DNA from: CACIIZ01 sp045565285
Lineage (GTDB): Bacteria; Pseudomonadota; Alphaproteobacteria; Rhodobacterales; Rhodobacteraceae
Length of the DNA stretch: 34,832 nucleotides
Assembly: GCA_045565285.1 (NCBI GenBank)
Contig: JBJLFR010000015.1
Span: 1-34,832, forward strand
Reading direction: 5' to 3'
The position numbers and the translations under genes were made by a program. The notes beneath the pieces were generated by a model. The model did not search any database and had not been told where the DNA came from. It saw only the letters and a list, made by a program, of their open reading frames with translations. Positions 8,887-18,700 of this stretch are shown here, piece by piece; the first letter of the stretch is position 1; each line of letters opens with the position of its first letter.

Positions 8887-10239
8887 TCATTTGTATTTTG
8901 GTAGATAATCTGCGTGTGCTTCCAACATTTCATCCGTCAAAGCAAAAATTTCGTCTATAGATAAATGAGAAGAAGTTAAGGGGTCTAACATAGCAGCATG
9001 ATATATATGTTCCCTTTTTTTAGTTAATGCAGCCTCTGCTGTAAGAATTTGTACATTAATATTAGTTCGCATAAGTGCTGAGAGTTGTTCAGGTAACCTA
9101 CCAATTTTTTGTGGATAGAATCCTTTATCGTTTACAATACACGGAACTTCCACACAACAATTACTAGGTAGGTTTTCAATTAAACCATTATTCATAACAT
9201 TCCCATATACTGTAAATTCATTATTATTTACTATAGCGTCGATTATATAAGAAGCATACTCATGACTTCTTTTAATCTCCTCATTTGTAATAATTGAAAT
9301 ATCTTTATCTAATTCATTCCATAGTTCGGAATAATACTCACATCGAAAAATATATTCATCTACAGGGATCTTATACTTTTCAATTAGTTCTTCTTTATTT
9401 GGCTTAATGAACCAAGGTACGTATTCTGCAAAATGTTCACTAGATTCAGTTACAAAAAAACCAAAACGCTTTAATATCTCATATCTAACTTTTTCATGTA
9501 AATTTCTTCCAGGGAATTCTTGCTTTTTTGTTCTACTAGAAATTTTTTTATCACTTAAAATTTGATTAGCTAATCTTTTTAATTTCGGATATAGGTCTTC
9601 TCCAGTTGAGATTTTTTCAAATTTTTGAAAAAATGCCATGTGGTTTATTCCTGCACATTGATAACTTATATTATTTATGTTTTCTTGAAGGTCTTCAGCT
9701 AACATTTCAGCTGTTCCTTGAACTGAGTGGCAAAGTCCAATATTTCTTATATTTGGAAAAACCTTATTAATAGCAATCATATTTGTACACATTGGATTAA
9801 CATATTGCATCCATAAAGCATTTGGACAAACTTGCTCTATATCTTCAGCTATATTTAAAAGCACAGGTATTGTTCTTAAGCTTCTCATAATTCCACCTAT
9901 ACCTAGAGTATCGGCAATAGTTTGTTTTAAACCAAACTTTTTTGGAATTTCAAAGTCAATAACTGTAGAAGGCTTATATCCACCTACTTGAATTGTTGTT
10001 TGAACAAAATCAGCATCTAATAAAGATTCTCTTCTGTTTGTATGCATGGATATTTTAGGAGTTGCACCCATTTTCTTTGCAATTATCTCTAAGACTTCTT
10101 TGGTTTTTATCAATCTATTTTGATCAATATCCATAAGCGCAATTTCTATTGATTTAAATTGCTCAATTGTTAATAGATCTACCACAATATTTTTTGTGAA
10201 TACTGTACTGCCTGCGCCAATTATGGTAAGCTTTGTCAT
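8887..10239 (-). CDS. melA: Alpha-galactosidase, GH4 family (MelA type)
   Basis: This cytoplasmic NAD+- and Mn2+-dependent alpha-galactosidase uses the redox-assisted GH4 mechanism. The Rossmann motif IIGAGSTVF is at the N-terminus. ADTLGIGGIMRSLRTIPVL and YVNPM follow. GLCHSVQGTAEML carries the metal-binding Cys and CAGINHMAF the metal-binding His; the CHSVQGT version is that of alpha-galactosidases. TESSEHFAEYVPWFIKP and the C-terminal RTNINVQ and IYHAAMLDP motifs closely match enterobacterial MelA, and the length (450) agrees. I prefer ATG 10239, which overlaps the upstream stop codon as TAATG with an AAGG nine bases upstream. ATG 10245 would add two residues. The overlap with the phosphodiesterase gene implies translational coupling. 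Confidence 0.93.
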   Translation of the reverse strand: MTKLTIIGAGSTVFTKNIVVDLLTIEQFKSIEIALMDIDQNRLIKTKEVLEIIAKKMGATPKISMHTNRRESLLDADFVQTTIQVGGYKPSTVIDFEIPKKFGLKQTIADTLGIGGIMRSLRTIPVLLNIAEDIEQVCPNALWMQYVNPMCTNMIAINKVFPNIRNIGLCHSVQGTAEMLAEDLQENINNISYQCAGINHMAFFQKFEKISTGEDLYPKLKRLANQILSDKKISSRTKKQEFPGRNLHEKVRYEILKRFGFFVTESSEHFAEYVPWFIKPNKEELIEKYKIPVDEYIFRCEYYSELWNELDKDISIITNEEIKRSHEYASYIIDAIVNNNEFTVYGNVMNNGLIENLPSNCCVEVPCIVNDKGFYPQKIGRLPEQLSALMRTNINVQILTAEAALTKKREHIYHAAMLDPLTSSHLSIDEIFALTDEMLEAHADYLPKYK

Positions 10240-11045
10240 TACCATAAACCTTTTTTAATAAGTATTTTTTTTAAAAGTAAGCAATCGTCTACTATTAATC
10301 CATCTACTCCATAATCAATTAATTCATTAATATGGTTTTCTTTGTTAATAACCCATACAATGATTTTAGTTCCTGTTTGTTTTATTTTTTCAATTAAAGA
10401 TCTATTTAAGATCTTTATACCTCTATAGAAAAGAGGTAATTCAAGGCAAGGAACATTTATATCAGAAATAACCCCTAATCTAAGTGAAATCATAATACTT
10501 AAAGACTTTAATGTACCAGCGCTAAAACATATAGATCCTTTTATAAGATTTCTAATATATGAAATTCTTTGATCGTTAAAACTGGCAATACATATTCTAT
10601 CAAATGTTTCGGTTTTATTAATAACATTCGCTAACGGTTCTGCAACTTGCCAAGACTTCGCGTCTATATTGAAATAAGTTGAAGGAAATTCTTCAAGGGT
10701 TTCTTCTAATTTTGGAATTAAATGGCTTCCTTTTAAACGTATTTTTTCAATGTCTTTAGAAGTTAAATCTTTTAAAGCTATATCGTCTCCAGTCAATCTT
10801 TTTAAAGTAGGATCGTGTATTATATAAGAAATAGAGTCCTTACTAGCATGAACATCTGTCTCAATATGTGTGAAACCCAAATCTCTAGCCTTGGAAAATG
10901 CTGAATGTGTATTTTCTAAATATTGATTAGAATTATTTCTGGAAAAAAAATGTGCACCTCTATGAGGAAGTGCAATAAATCTTCTAGAATTTAGAAAATG
11001 GAATTGCTTTTTGAACGATTTAAAATTTTTATTAATTTTTGACAC
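10239..11045 (-). CDS. Glycerophosphodiester phosphodiesterase (GDPD)
   Basis: It hydrolyses glycerophosphodiesters to glycerol 3-phosphate and an alcohol. Family motifs are HRGAHFF with the catalytic His, YLENTHSAFSKARDLG, HIETDVHASKD with the metal-binding Glu/Asp pair, and IIHDPTLKRLTG with the second catalytic His. Near the C-terminus are IIVWVINKENHINELIDYGVDGLIVDD, matching the usual WTVN...G.DGIITD segment. At 268 residues with no signal peptide it resembles the cytoplasmic UgpQ form rather than the periplasmic GlpQ form. It is coupled to the alpha-galactosidase by a TAATG overlap, which ties glycerol-phosphate ester breakdown to galactoside breakdown. The insertion between HRGA and LENT (HFFSRNNSNQY) is a little longer than usual. 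Confidence 0.92.
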   Translation of the reverse strand: MSKINKNFKSFKKQFHFLNSRRFIALPHRGAHFFSRNNSNQYLENTHSAFSKARDLGFTHIETDVHASKDSISYIIHDPTLKRLTGDDIALKDLTSKDIEKIRLKGSHLIPKLEETLEEFPSTYFNIDAKSWQVAEPLANVINKTETFDRICIASFNDQRISYIRNLIKGSICFSAGTLKSLSIMISLRLGVISDINVPCLELPLFYRGIKILNRSLIEKIKQTGTKIIVWVINKENHINELIDYGVDGLIVDDCLLLKKILIKKGLW

Positions 11046-11118
11046 ATTATTGGCCTATCATTTTTTTGATTTTATAAATCAATAAATACTTTTTTCAGCA
11101 AATCATAAATCAAATGTA

Positions 11119-12672
11119 TTATTTGATGATTAGGTTTCTCCAGTTTTTCTTTAGAAAATTCCTATCTATTTTTCTATTATTGTTTCTAGGTAAATTTTTA
11201 ACAGTATGTATTTTTTTTGGTTTTTTGTAAGAGGAGATTTCTTTTGATAAAAAATCTACAATTTGGCTTTGAGTTAGTTTCATACCTTTATTAAAAACAA
11301 CGAATGCAGTTACAATTTCACCCCATATTTCATCAGGTATACCTATTACCACCACTTCTGAAATTTCTTTAAGTTGCAAAATAATACTTTCCACTTCATT
11401 TGGGTATATATTAAAACCTCCTGATATAATCATATCACTTTTTCTTCCAGTTAAGTATAAATATCCGTCTCCATCCATCCAACCGAGATCGTTTGTATGA
11501 AACCAACCATTTTTAATGCTTTCATTTTCTAGCTTATCAGTATTCCAATATTTGAAAGAAGCGACTCCTTTAGCTTCTATACATATTTCACCAACCTGTC
11601 CTATTTTTACTTTTTTTCCTAATTCATTAGTTATTTTAATGTTTACATTAATGCTGGCTCGACCACAGGATGAAAGACGTATATTTTTATTTCTAAATTT
11701 TGATATTTTGTGTTCATGCGGATAAAGAACAGTAACTGGTTGTGGTACCTCTGTCATTCCATAATGTTGTCTGAAAATATAACCAAAGTGCTCTATTCCT
11801 TCTTTTAATATGTTGGTTGGAATAGGTGAAGCTCCGTAAAAAATTCTTTTTAAAGAAGACAAGTCGAATTTTGTTTTATTTAAGTCTTCTATCAATCTTT
11901 TAATCATTGTAGGTACGAGGAATAGATAAGTTACTTTTTCTTTATTAATCATTTCTTGTAATTTTTTTGTATTAAATTCTTCACTTATTATATTTGTGGC
12001 TCCTCTAATGAAAAAAGGATGTAAAAAATTTCCTGACGCATGAGTTAATGGAGCCATATGAACAATTGAATCTGAAATATCTAAACTACTCTCTAAAGCC
12101 AAGAAAAAATTAGTAAGTCTATGTTGGTGTTGTTTCCAACTATATACAATTCCTTTTGGAACCCCTGTAGTTCCAGAAGTATATTGGATCCTCATTATGT
12201 CATTTTTATTTACGAAAATATTTGGAGCATATTTTCTTGAGTTATGAATTAAATTTTCATAAGTAATGAAGTCTTCATATTGCCATCTTATTCCTATAAC
12301 CTTTATTAGGGACTTCACACTTTTCATTGTTTTGTTTATTTTTTCCTTAAATTCCTTACTTGTGAAAATTATGGTTGGTTTACAATCAAGTATTATCTTA
12401 GTTAGTTCATTTGAAGAATTTCTCTCATTTAAGCCAACATATATCATACCAGCTTTTTGTATTCCAAATAGGGTGATTACACTCTCTAAAGAGTTCTTTA
12501 AGAGAACTGCAACTCTATCCTCTTTTTTTAAACCTTGTTTTATTAATGCATTTGCTAATTGATTACTTAGAGTATTTATTTCAGAGGCATTATATTTTAC
12601 ATCATTGCAAATAAGCATATTTTTTTTTTTGAATTGTTTGGATGCCCAATATATTTCGTGACCTGCTATCAA
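11119..12672 (-). CDS. AMP-forming acyl-CoA synthetase/ligase
   Basis: It activates a carboxylic acid as acyl-AMP and transfers the acyl group to CoA (ANL superfamily). The P-loop-like YTSGTTGVPKGIVYSW lies near residue 170. YGMTEVPQ is the A5 motif. The A7/A8 region is DLGWMDGDGYLYLTGRKSDMIISGGFNIYP, including the hinge. The catalytic lysine of A10 is in LPRNNNRKIDRNFLKK. The length (517) is normal for medium/long-chain or small-acid ligases, so the acyl substrate cannot be told from sequence. It is read divergently from the carboxyltransferase and upstream of the phosphodiesterase on the same strand with a 73-bp gap. It could serve either module. The link to the carboxyltransferase (activate an acid, then carboxylate or decarboxylate it) is the more sensible chemistry. 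Confidence 0.88.
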   Translation of the reverse strand: MIAGHEIYWASKQFKKKNMLICNDVKYNASEINTLSNQLANALIKQGLKKEDRVAVLLKNSLESVITLFGIQKAGMIYVGLNERNSSNELTKIILDCKPTIIFTSKEFKEKINKTMKSVKSLIKVIGIRWQYEDFITYENLIHNSRKYAPNIFVNKNDIMRIQYTSGTTGVPKGIVYSWKQHQHRLTNFFLALESSLDISDSIVHMAPLTHASGNFLHPFFIRGATNIISEEFNTKKLQEMINKEKVTYLFLVPTMIKRLIEDLNKTKFDLSSLKRIFYGASPIPTNILKEGIEHFGYIFRQHYGMTEVPQPVTVLYPHEHKISKFRNKNIRLSSCGRASINVNIKITNELGKKVKIGQVGEICIEAKGVASFKYWNTDKLENESIKNGWFHTNDLGWMDGDGYLYLTGRKSDMIISGGFNIYPNEVESIILQLKEISEVVVIGIPDEIWGEIVTAFVVFNKGMKLTQSQIVDFLSKEISSYKKPKKIHTVKNLPRNNNRKIDRNFLKKNWRNLIIK

Positions 12673-12769
12673 ATAATTCTCTCTATCAAAAGTTATTATT
12701 TATAAAAAAAGTATTAAAAACTTTAATAGTTTAATATTGATGTTAAAATAGTAAATGTAAATTTCCAAA

Positions 12770-12775
12770 TATAAT
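12770..12775 (+). promoter_or_regulatory. Possible -10 box for the carboxyltransferase gene
   Basis: A perfect TATAAT lies 58 bp before the ATG in the 160-bp divergent spacer. No convincing -35 box is found at 16-18 bp, and the region is so AT-rich that chance matches are expected. Confidence 0.3.
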
Positions 12776-12832
12776 AGCTTATAAAAAACATACTTTTTTT
12801 AAATACAATAAAAAAAATTTCCAAGGTGTTTT

Positions 12833-14356
12833 ATGACTCATAAAAATAAAATTAAAGATTTAGAAGAACTTAGTTTTAAAATTGAGGAAATGGGTGGGTC
12901 TGAAAAATTAAAAGTTAGAAAGAAATCAGGTTATTTAAACGCCAGAGAACGCATTGATCTTTTTTATGATAAAGGAACTTTCTTTGAGATTGGTAAGTTT
13001 GTGACATCATCTAATGAGCATGATAAAGATAAAACCCCAGCTGACGGTAAAATAACTGGATATGGAAAAGTCTCAAATCGAAAAGTTGCAGTCATTTCTA
13101 ATGATTTAACTGTCAAAGGAGCTTCTAGCTCTAATATGAATACAAAAAAAATATCATTTATCAAAAAATCAGCAGAAAAACTTGGTATGCCTATAGCATT
13201 TTTTGGTGAATCGTCTGGGGCTAGAATGCCTGATATTATGGGAGCTAAGGGCATGAGCCAAGCAGGCCAAGATAACACTCAATATATAAGAACAAGAAGA
13301 GTACCTTGGGTATCTGCTATTTTAGGTCCATGCTATGGTTCTTCTGCTTGGTATAGTGTTTTATCAGACTTTGTAGTTATGCGTAAAGGTTCAGTTCTTG
13401 CAGTATCAAGTCCAAAAGTTTTATCTCTTGCAACAAATGAAAAAATAGATCCTGAAGAGTTAGGTGGTTGGGAGATGCATAGTCAGGTAACAGGAATTGC
13501 AGATCGAATAGTTGATACAGATCACGAAGCCATTACTTTAATGAAAAGCTTTTTAAGTTATCTTCCTAGCAACAATAATGAAATTCCTCCCTACAAAAAA
13601 GTTACTAAAAACAGTTTAAAAAAAATCGATGAGATTCTGTCAGTAATACCTGAAAAGTCAAAAAGAACTTATGACATGAGGGAAGTGATTAAGTTAATTG
13701 CCGATGATGATACTTCTTTTCCTATGAAACATAATTTTGCGAAATCTGCAGTTACAGAATTAGCAAGACTAGATGGAAAAACGGTAGGATTTATTGGTAG
13801 TAATCCTAAATTTAATGGGGGTGCTATGGATCCGAATGCTTGTGATAAAATAACAAGTTTCCTAGTATTTTGCGATTCATTTAATATTCCTATTATAATA
13901 CTAGTAGATACACCTGGTTTTTTAATCGGTGTAGAAGGAGAAAAGCAAAAGGCACCTGGAAAAATAATGAATTTTATGACTGCATTACAATTATGTACAG
14001 TTCCTAAAATTTCAGTCATTTTGAGAAAAAGTTATGGACAGGCCTATCTCAATATGGGAGGTGGCAGTAATTCTGACTTAGTAATTGCGTGGCCGTCTGC
14101 AGAGGTTAGTTTCATTTCTCCTGAATTAGGTGTCTGGGTAGTTAATAATAAAAAAATTCATGATAAAGATCCTAATTATAATGATTATATCAAAAAGATG
14201 ACACATGATAATTCAGCCCTTGAACTTGCTAGATCATTTGGAATTCAGGATATCATTGACCCTAGAAATACAAGACAGTATTTGATAAATGCTTTGGAAA
14301 CTTTTGAAAAAAAAATAGCAAACCATAACATGAGCAATTGGCCCACTACTTTTTAA
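12833..14356 (+). CDS. Acyl-CoA carboxyltransferase subunit (propionyl/methylmalonyl-CoA carboxylase beta type)
   Basis: This is a biotin-dependent carboxyltransferase of the crotonase-fold pair that moves CO2 between carboxybiotin and an acyl-CoA. The N-terminal half opens with LNARERIDLFYDKGTFFEIG, has DGKITGYGKVSNRKVAVISND, and an oxyanion-hole segment FGESSGARMPD. The C-terminal half has PNACDKITSFLVFCDSFNIP, VDTPGFLIGVEGE and RKSYGQAYLNMGGG. At 507 residues it is the usual length for PccB/MmdA proteins. SSGAR where many members have SGGAR, and GQAY where many have GGAY, indicate a divergent subgroup. It is followed by a free biotin carrier but no biotin carboxylase. It may therefore work as a decarboxylase or transcarboxylase, or borrow a carboxylase encoded elsewhere. 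Confidence 0.88.
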   Translation: MTHKNKIKDLEELSFKIEEMGGSEKLKVRKKSGYLNARERIDLFYDKGTFFEIGKFVTSSNEHDKDKTPADGKITGYGKVSNRKVAVISNDLTVKGASSSNMNTKKISFIKKSAEKLGMPIAFFGESSGARMPDIMGAKGMSQAGQDNTQYIRTRRVPWVSAILGPCYGSSAWYSVLSDFVVMRKGSVLAVSSPKVLSLATNEKIDPEELGGWEMHSQVTGIADRIVDTDHEAITLMKSFLSYLPSNNNEIPPYKKVTKNSLKKIDEILSVIPEKSKRTYDMREVIKLIADDDTSFPMKHNFAKSAVTELARLDGKTVGFIGSNPKFNGGAMDPNACDKITSFLVFCDSFNIPIIILVDTPGFLIGVEGEKQKAPGKIMNFMTALQLCTVPKISVILRKSYGQAYLNMGGGSNSDLVIAWPSAEVSFISPELGVWVVNNKKIHDKDPNYNDYIKKMTHDNSALELARSFGIQDIIDPRNTRQYLINALETFEKKIANHNMSNWPTTF

Positions 14357-14390
14357 GAGTTATATCACTTTATCATAGAGGTTTATTAAA

Positions 14391-14612
14391 ATGAAAAAAA
14401 CACTTATAAAATCTGATGTAGCTGGGGTAGTTACAGAAATATGTTTCAGCGAAGGAGATATTGTTAAAGAAGGTGATAATCTTTTATTTATAGAATCCAT
14501 GAAAATGGAAATTCCAATAGAAGCTCCTTTTGATAGTGAAATTGAAGAAATTTTCCTTAAAAAGGATGAGGTTATTTCACAAAATCAACCACTCCTGACC
14601 TTAAAATCTTAA
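14391..14612 (+). CDS. Biotin carboxyl carrier protein (free-standing biotinyl domain)
   Basis: This 73-residue protein is nothing but a biotinyl/lipoyl attachment domain. The beta-barrel starts LIKSDVAGVVTEI and EGDIVKEGDNLLFIESMKMEIPIEAP follows. Lys38 in the MKM turn is the expected biotinylation site. ESMKM rather than EAMKM is a common variant. It lies 34 bp after the carboxyltransferase and must be its carrier. Small separate carriers of this kind occur in multi-subunit acyl-CoA carboxylases and in biotin-dependent decarboxylases, whereas AccB-type carriers have an added N-terminal part. Biotin ligase is not in the window. Confidence 0.9.
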   Translation: MKKTLIKSDVAGVVTEICFSEGDIVKEGDNLLFIESMKMEIPIEAPFDSEIEEIFLKKDEVISQNQPLLTLKS

Positions 14613-14804
14613 ATTCCTAGTTATCTTAAATTATTAAAATCAGGATATAAATCTAAGGTTTTAAAATTGTGAAACATTAAATTACTGATCTATGAAAAAA
14701 TTAATTTACAGTAATTTGTTTCAAAAAACTTGAACTAAATTTATTCTCATGTAAGTTTTTAAAAAATAGATCATAAAAATTATTTAAAACTAGATTTTTG
14801 ATTA

Positions 14805-15539
14805 TTATTTGATATTTTTATCAAATGGTAGTTTACCACCTGCCCACATTGGTAGGTTTTCATTATCATCTAGCCATGCCTGCTCAGAAACTGTATTATG
14901 CCTACCAAACTCAGCGTTTCTCTGTGGATATCGTCCAAATTTTTCCAAAACTTGTCGATGCTGATTAACTGCTTGTTTATTTCTTCCCTCAAACAAATTA
15001 AAATTAGGATGTACTATAATGAATTTATCTATTAGTCCGCATGCGAGATCTAGATCTTTCAATTTCTCTGAATGAGCTAATGCCCAAGGCAACAGATAAA
15101 GAAATGCAGCTGGAAGCTTAAGAGTATCTTCTATCGTAGTTTTATTAATTAGTTCATGGACTAATTTCCTGCCAATATGATCAAAAGAAAAAGCTTCAGA
15201 CGTTCCTCGAAAGCAGGATCTAGATAGTTGATCTGCAAGTAAAACCTTAGCTACTTTCCCATCTAAAGTTTCCCATTCTTTACCAAACAAAGTTGGAGGA
15301 TCTGATTTTAGCTCTCTTACAACTTTCGCAAAAGGCTTACAAAAGTCATCTAGTGCAGTGCCACTTGCAAACCAAATATTAAGCAAAGGTCCTACTATTT
15401 CTTCATGATTTAATTTTGATCGATCTTCAGGATTAGCTGTATCGCATGCACACATATAGTTTAAAATACTACGAGATGATTGAGGTTGTTTTAAAGCTTC
15501 AAGTACAGCTGGGATTTTTTTAAAGTTTTCTGGAGTCAT
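14805..15539 (-). CDS. DUF924 family protein
   Basis: This is a member of the uncharacterised DUF924 family, whose fold is all-helical and TPR-like. Landmarks are ILNIWFASGTALDDFCKPF-type text near the N-terminus (PLLNIWFASG), LLADQLSRSCFRGTSEAFSFDHIGRKLV (the family core is DQF.RN.FRGT..AFA.D), and FLYLLPWALAHSEKLKDLDLA. The C-terminus holds HRQVLEKFGRYPQRNAEFGRHNT, equivalent to the family's RFGRFPHRN signature. The 244 residues include about 40 N-terminal residues more than typical members. The function is unknown, so none is assigned. It stands alone, convergent to the biotin carrier and divergent from the large repeat protein. The 192-bp gap before the biotin carrier gene shows no recognisable element. 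Confidence 0.85.
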   Translation of the reverse strand: MTPENFKKIPAVLEALKQPQSSRSILNYMCACDTANPEDRSKLNHEEIVGPLLNIWFASGTALDDFCKPFAKVVRELKSDPPTLFGKEWETLDGKVAKVLLADQLSRSCFRGTSEAFSFDHIGRKLVHELINKTTIEDTLKLPAAFLYLLPWALAHSEKLKDLDLACGLIDKFIIVHPNFNLFEGRNKQAVNQHRQVLEKFGRYPQRNAEFGRHNTVSEQAWLDDNENLPMWAGGKLPFDKNIK

Positions 15540-15612
15540 TTTAAAAAATCTATGAGTAGTTATTTTTTGGGTGAAGGTAAATTGATTCCTAACTTAATAC
15601 AACGAATTTTAT

Positions 15613-15626
15613 AATTCTTAAGAATT
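15613..15626. promoter_or_regulatory. 14-bp perfect palindrome in divergent spacer
   Basis: AATTCTTAAGAATT is a perfect palindrome in the 163-bp spacer between the DUF924 gene and the large secreted protein gene, 77 bp before the latter's ATG. It could be an operator half-site pair. AT-rich sequence makes such palindromes fairly common by chance. Confidence 0.25.
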
Positions 15627-15702
15627 CATAAATCATAAATTTTTTTTCTTGTAAAAAAAAAAAATATCTTCAAAATATTTCATACGAAATTGTTAGATTT
15701 AA

Positions 15703-18700
15703 ATGTTATTTATACCGATATTAAAATTTATAATCTTATTTGTGGTTGTTTTCTCTTCTAAAGTTTTCGCCGAATGTGGTGATACATGCAAAAATACTAA
15801 GGATTTTCTCAACAAAAACAAAGATTTAAAATATACTTGTGCTCAACCTGGGGGAGATTTTTTACGTTGGAATGTTTTTGAAGGAAAGGTCAATGTGGTT
15901 TTTTCTGATGGGGAAATTTATTCATTCGACTATGAAATAGAACCTGAAACAGGGTGGTTATTTAAACCTGGAGAAGAAGAGGATGGTGGTTTTGACGTTG
16001 TTTCTGGAAAAATTGGAGAAATAAAGGGATCAGGGGAAAATGATATACAGTGTGATCGATTATTATTTAATTTAGATGAAATTAAAGAAGTCCTTCAAAG
16101 TGACAAAGAATTACAGTGGGTTTGTAGTCCACCCAGCGAAGATCCTGTAAAGTTAAGCATCTCTGAAGGTAAAATAAATATTACTCATAAATCAGGAGAT
16201 CAATATGATTATAAATATAAAATTGATCCTAATTGGGGGTGGCTAATCAACCCAGAAAACCCAGAGGGTGGTTTCGACGTATTATTGGGAAAAATGTGGT
16301 CAGATAAAGGGGTCTTAAAATGTAATGCTAATGCTACATGGGTTAAAAATTGTGTGGATCTATGTAATAGTGAATGGTGGTACAGTAAACCAGAGATTTC
16401 CATTAGTGATATAAAAACTCGACTAAAAGAGGGGGAGCCAATTAACGGTTCTGGATTGGATGAATTTTATCACCCTCCACTATGGTGGGCTACATACCTA
16501 GACCACACTAAAATCGTAGAATTTTTAATCAATGAAGGGGCTGATTTAAATTTTCGCGATTTACAGATGGGCCAAGCTGCTTTGCATTTGGCAGTACAAA
16601 ATGAATCTACAGAAACAATCAAGGCTCTTGTTGATAACGGAGCTGATATTATGGTTGAAAATGATAATGGTGAAACACCTTTTGCGCAATTAAATCCAGA
16701 AAAGTATCCAGTAGGATCTGAGATCTACAAAATTTTAAATCCGGTCACTAAAGTAAAAGAAGTCTTAACCAACAGTGAGGGATTACAGTGGGTTTGCAAC
16801 GATAAGCGTAAAGGTGATGCAAGGGTAATTGTTTCCCAGGGTAAAATTAATTTTACCTTAAAAAATGGAGAAACTGGTGGATGGAGCTATGAAATTCATC
16901 CACTTACTGGAGAACTAATTGATCCTGAATATCCAGATGAAGGAGGATTAAATATTTTTTCAGGAAAATTTGGTGACTTGCAATGTGAGGCTAATGCCGA
17001 ATGGGTCCTGGCTTGTATGAATTTATGTGATGAAAGCTGGTGGAAAGGTGAGGATTTCGAAGGAGTATCTTTAGACGATGTTAAAGCCGAAGTTGCTGCT
17101 GGTTACCCAGTCAAAGGTAAAAATGAAGAATTAGTAACCCCATTACATTATGCGGTGATGTATGGATCGGCAGAGATTGTTGAATTTCTAATCAAAGAAG
17201 GGGCCGATATGAAGGCTCGGTTGGGTGAGGATATGGAGGCCTTGACCCCATTACTTTTAATTAACTTTGACAATCCTTTAGCTTTGGAAATCTTAAACGT
17301 ATTGATTGAAAACGGAGCTGACATCAATCAAGTAGATAATTATAAAAGATCATTATTACACGAATATTTCTGGTCTTCAGAACAAATCGAAACGATGGTT
17401 AAACTAGGTGCTGATTTGGATAGTTCAGATTTAGATGGTTATACACCACTTCATGACGCGGCAGAGTTTGGCGAGAGTGATGGTATAAAAACTCTAGTTT
17501 CATTAGGAGCTAATATTCTGGCTGAAAACAATGATGGAGAGATACCATTTTGGAAATTAGACAAAGAAAAATTTCCTGAAGGTTCCGAGATTTATAATCT
17601 TCTATCTCCGGCTGTTAAAGCAAAAGAAGTCTTAACGAATAATGAGGGTTTACAGTGGCTATGTTCTCCACCAGATGAAACTCCTTTCAAGTTGGTTGTA
17701 TCTGACGGAAAAATCACCTTGATAAGTTCAGATAGTTCAGATGGAAGTGAGCCTTTTACATTTCCTTTTACGATTGATCCTGATTTTGGGTGGCTGGTTA
17801 ATCCAGAAGCAGAAGAGTTATCCGGCTTTGATGTCCTTGCAGGAAAAATATGGAATGAAGAAGAATTTTTACAGTGCGAGTCTGATTACGTTAAGATTGC
17901 TGAAGTAGCTTCAGCCTCACCTTCAAATGAAATTTCAGAAAGTTTTGACACTATAAATCAAATTGGTACTGGTATTGAAGGAAAATGTAAAATATTTGAG
18001 AATTCAGAATCTTCGGGTGCAGGAATATTAGATTTAGTTGTAACAAAACAAAAAATAATTATTTCTCCAGAAGAAATAGATGAGATCGCTTATTATGATT
18101 ATTTTATTGATAAGAATACAGGATATTTGACGAACCCTGAGAACAAAAGTGACCAATTAAGTGTATCTTCAGGACTTTTGTTATCTGATGGAGAAACCGT
18201 TGGTGAGTGTGATTTTGAACCTATTGTGAAATCAAAAAATGGATCGACAACAAGTTCTGATAAAACAGAATTATTAAATGTTGCGTGGGATAACTATGAA
18301 AAAGGTGATTATAAGCAGGCATTAAATCTTTTTAAAATTGTTGCTGAAAGTGGTGTAGTTGAGGCTCAAGCTCATCTTGGAAGAATGTATTTTGTTGAAG
18401 GAGAATCAGTTGTTCAGAATTATCTAGAGGCATTGAAATGGCTGATGGTAAGTGCAGAGCAGGATAATTCATCAGGCCAATATTATCTTGGTGTAATGTA
18501 CGATAATGGGATTGGTATTGATGAAAACAATGAAGAAGCTGCCAAGTGGTATCAATTATCAGCAGAGCAAGGTGATAGTGATGCTCAAAATAATCTTGGT
18601 GCAATGTATCATTTTGGTGAAGGTGTTCCCCAAAATTTTCAAAAAGCAGTTGAATGGTATCGCATGAGTGCGGAACAGGGTGATGTTGCAGGCCAATTTA

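Noticed and set aside
18332..18604. 90-residue minus-strand ORF rich in His, Gln and Leu
   Set aside because: It is the antisense reading of the Sel1 repeat array, and the composition bias comes from the repeated codons.
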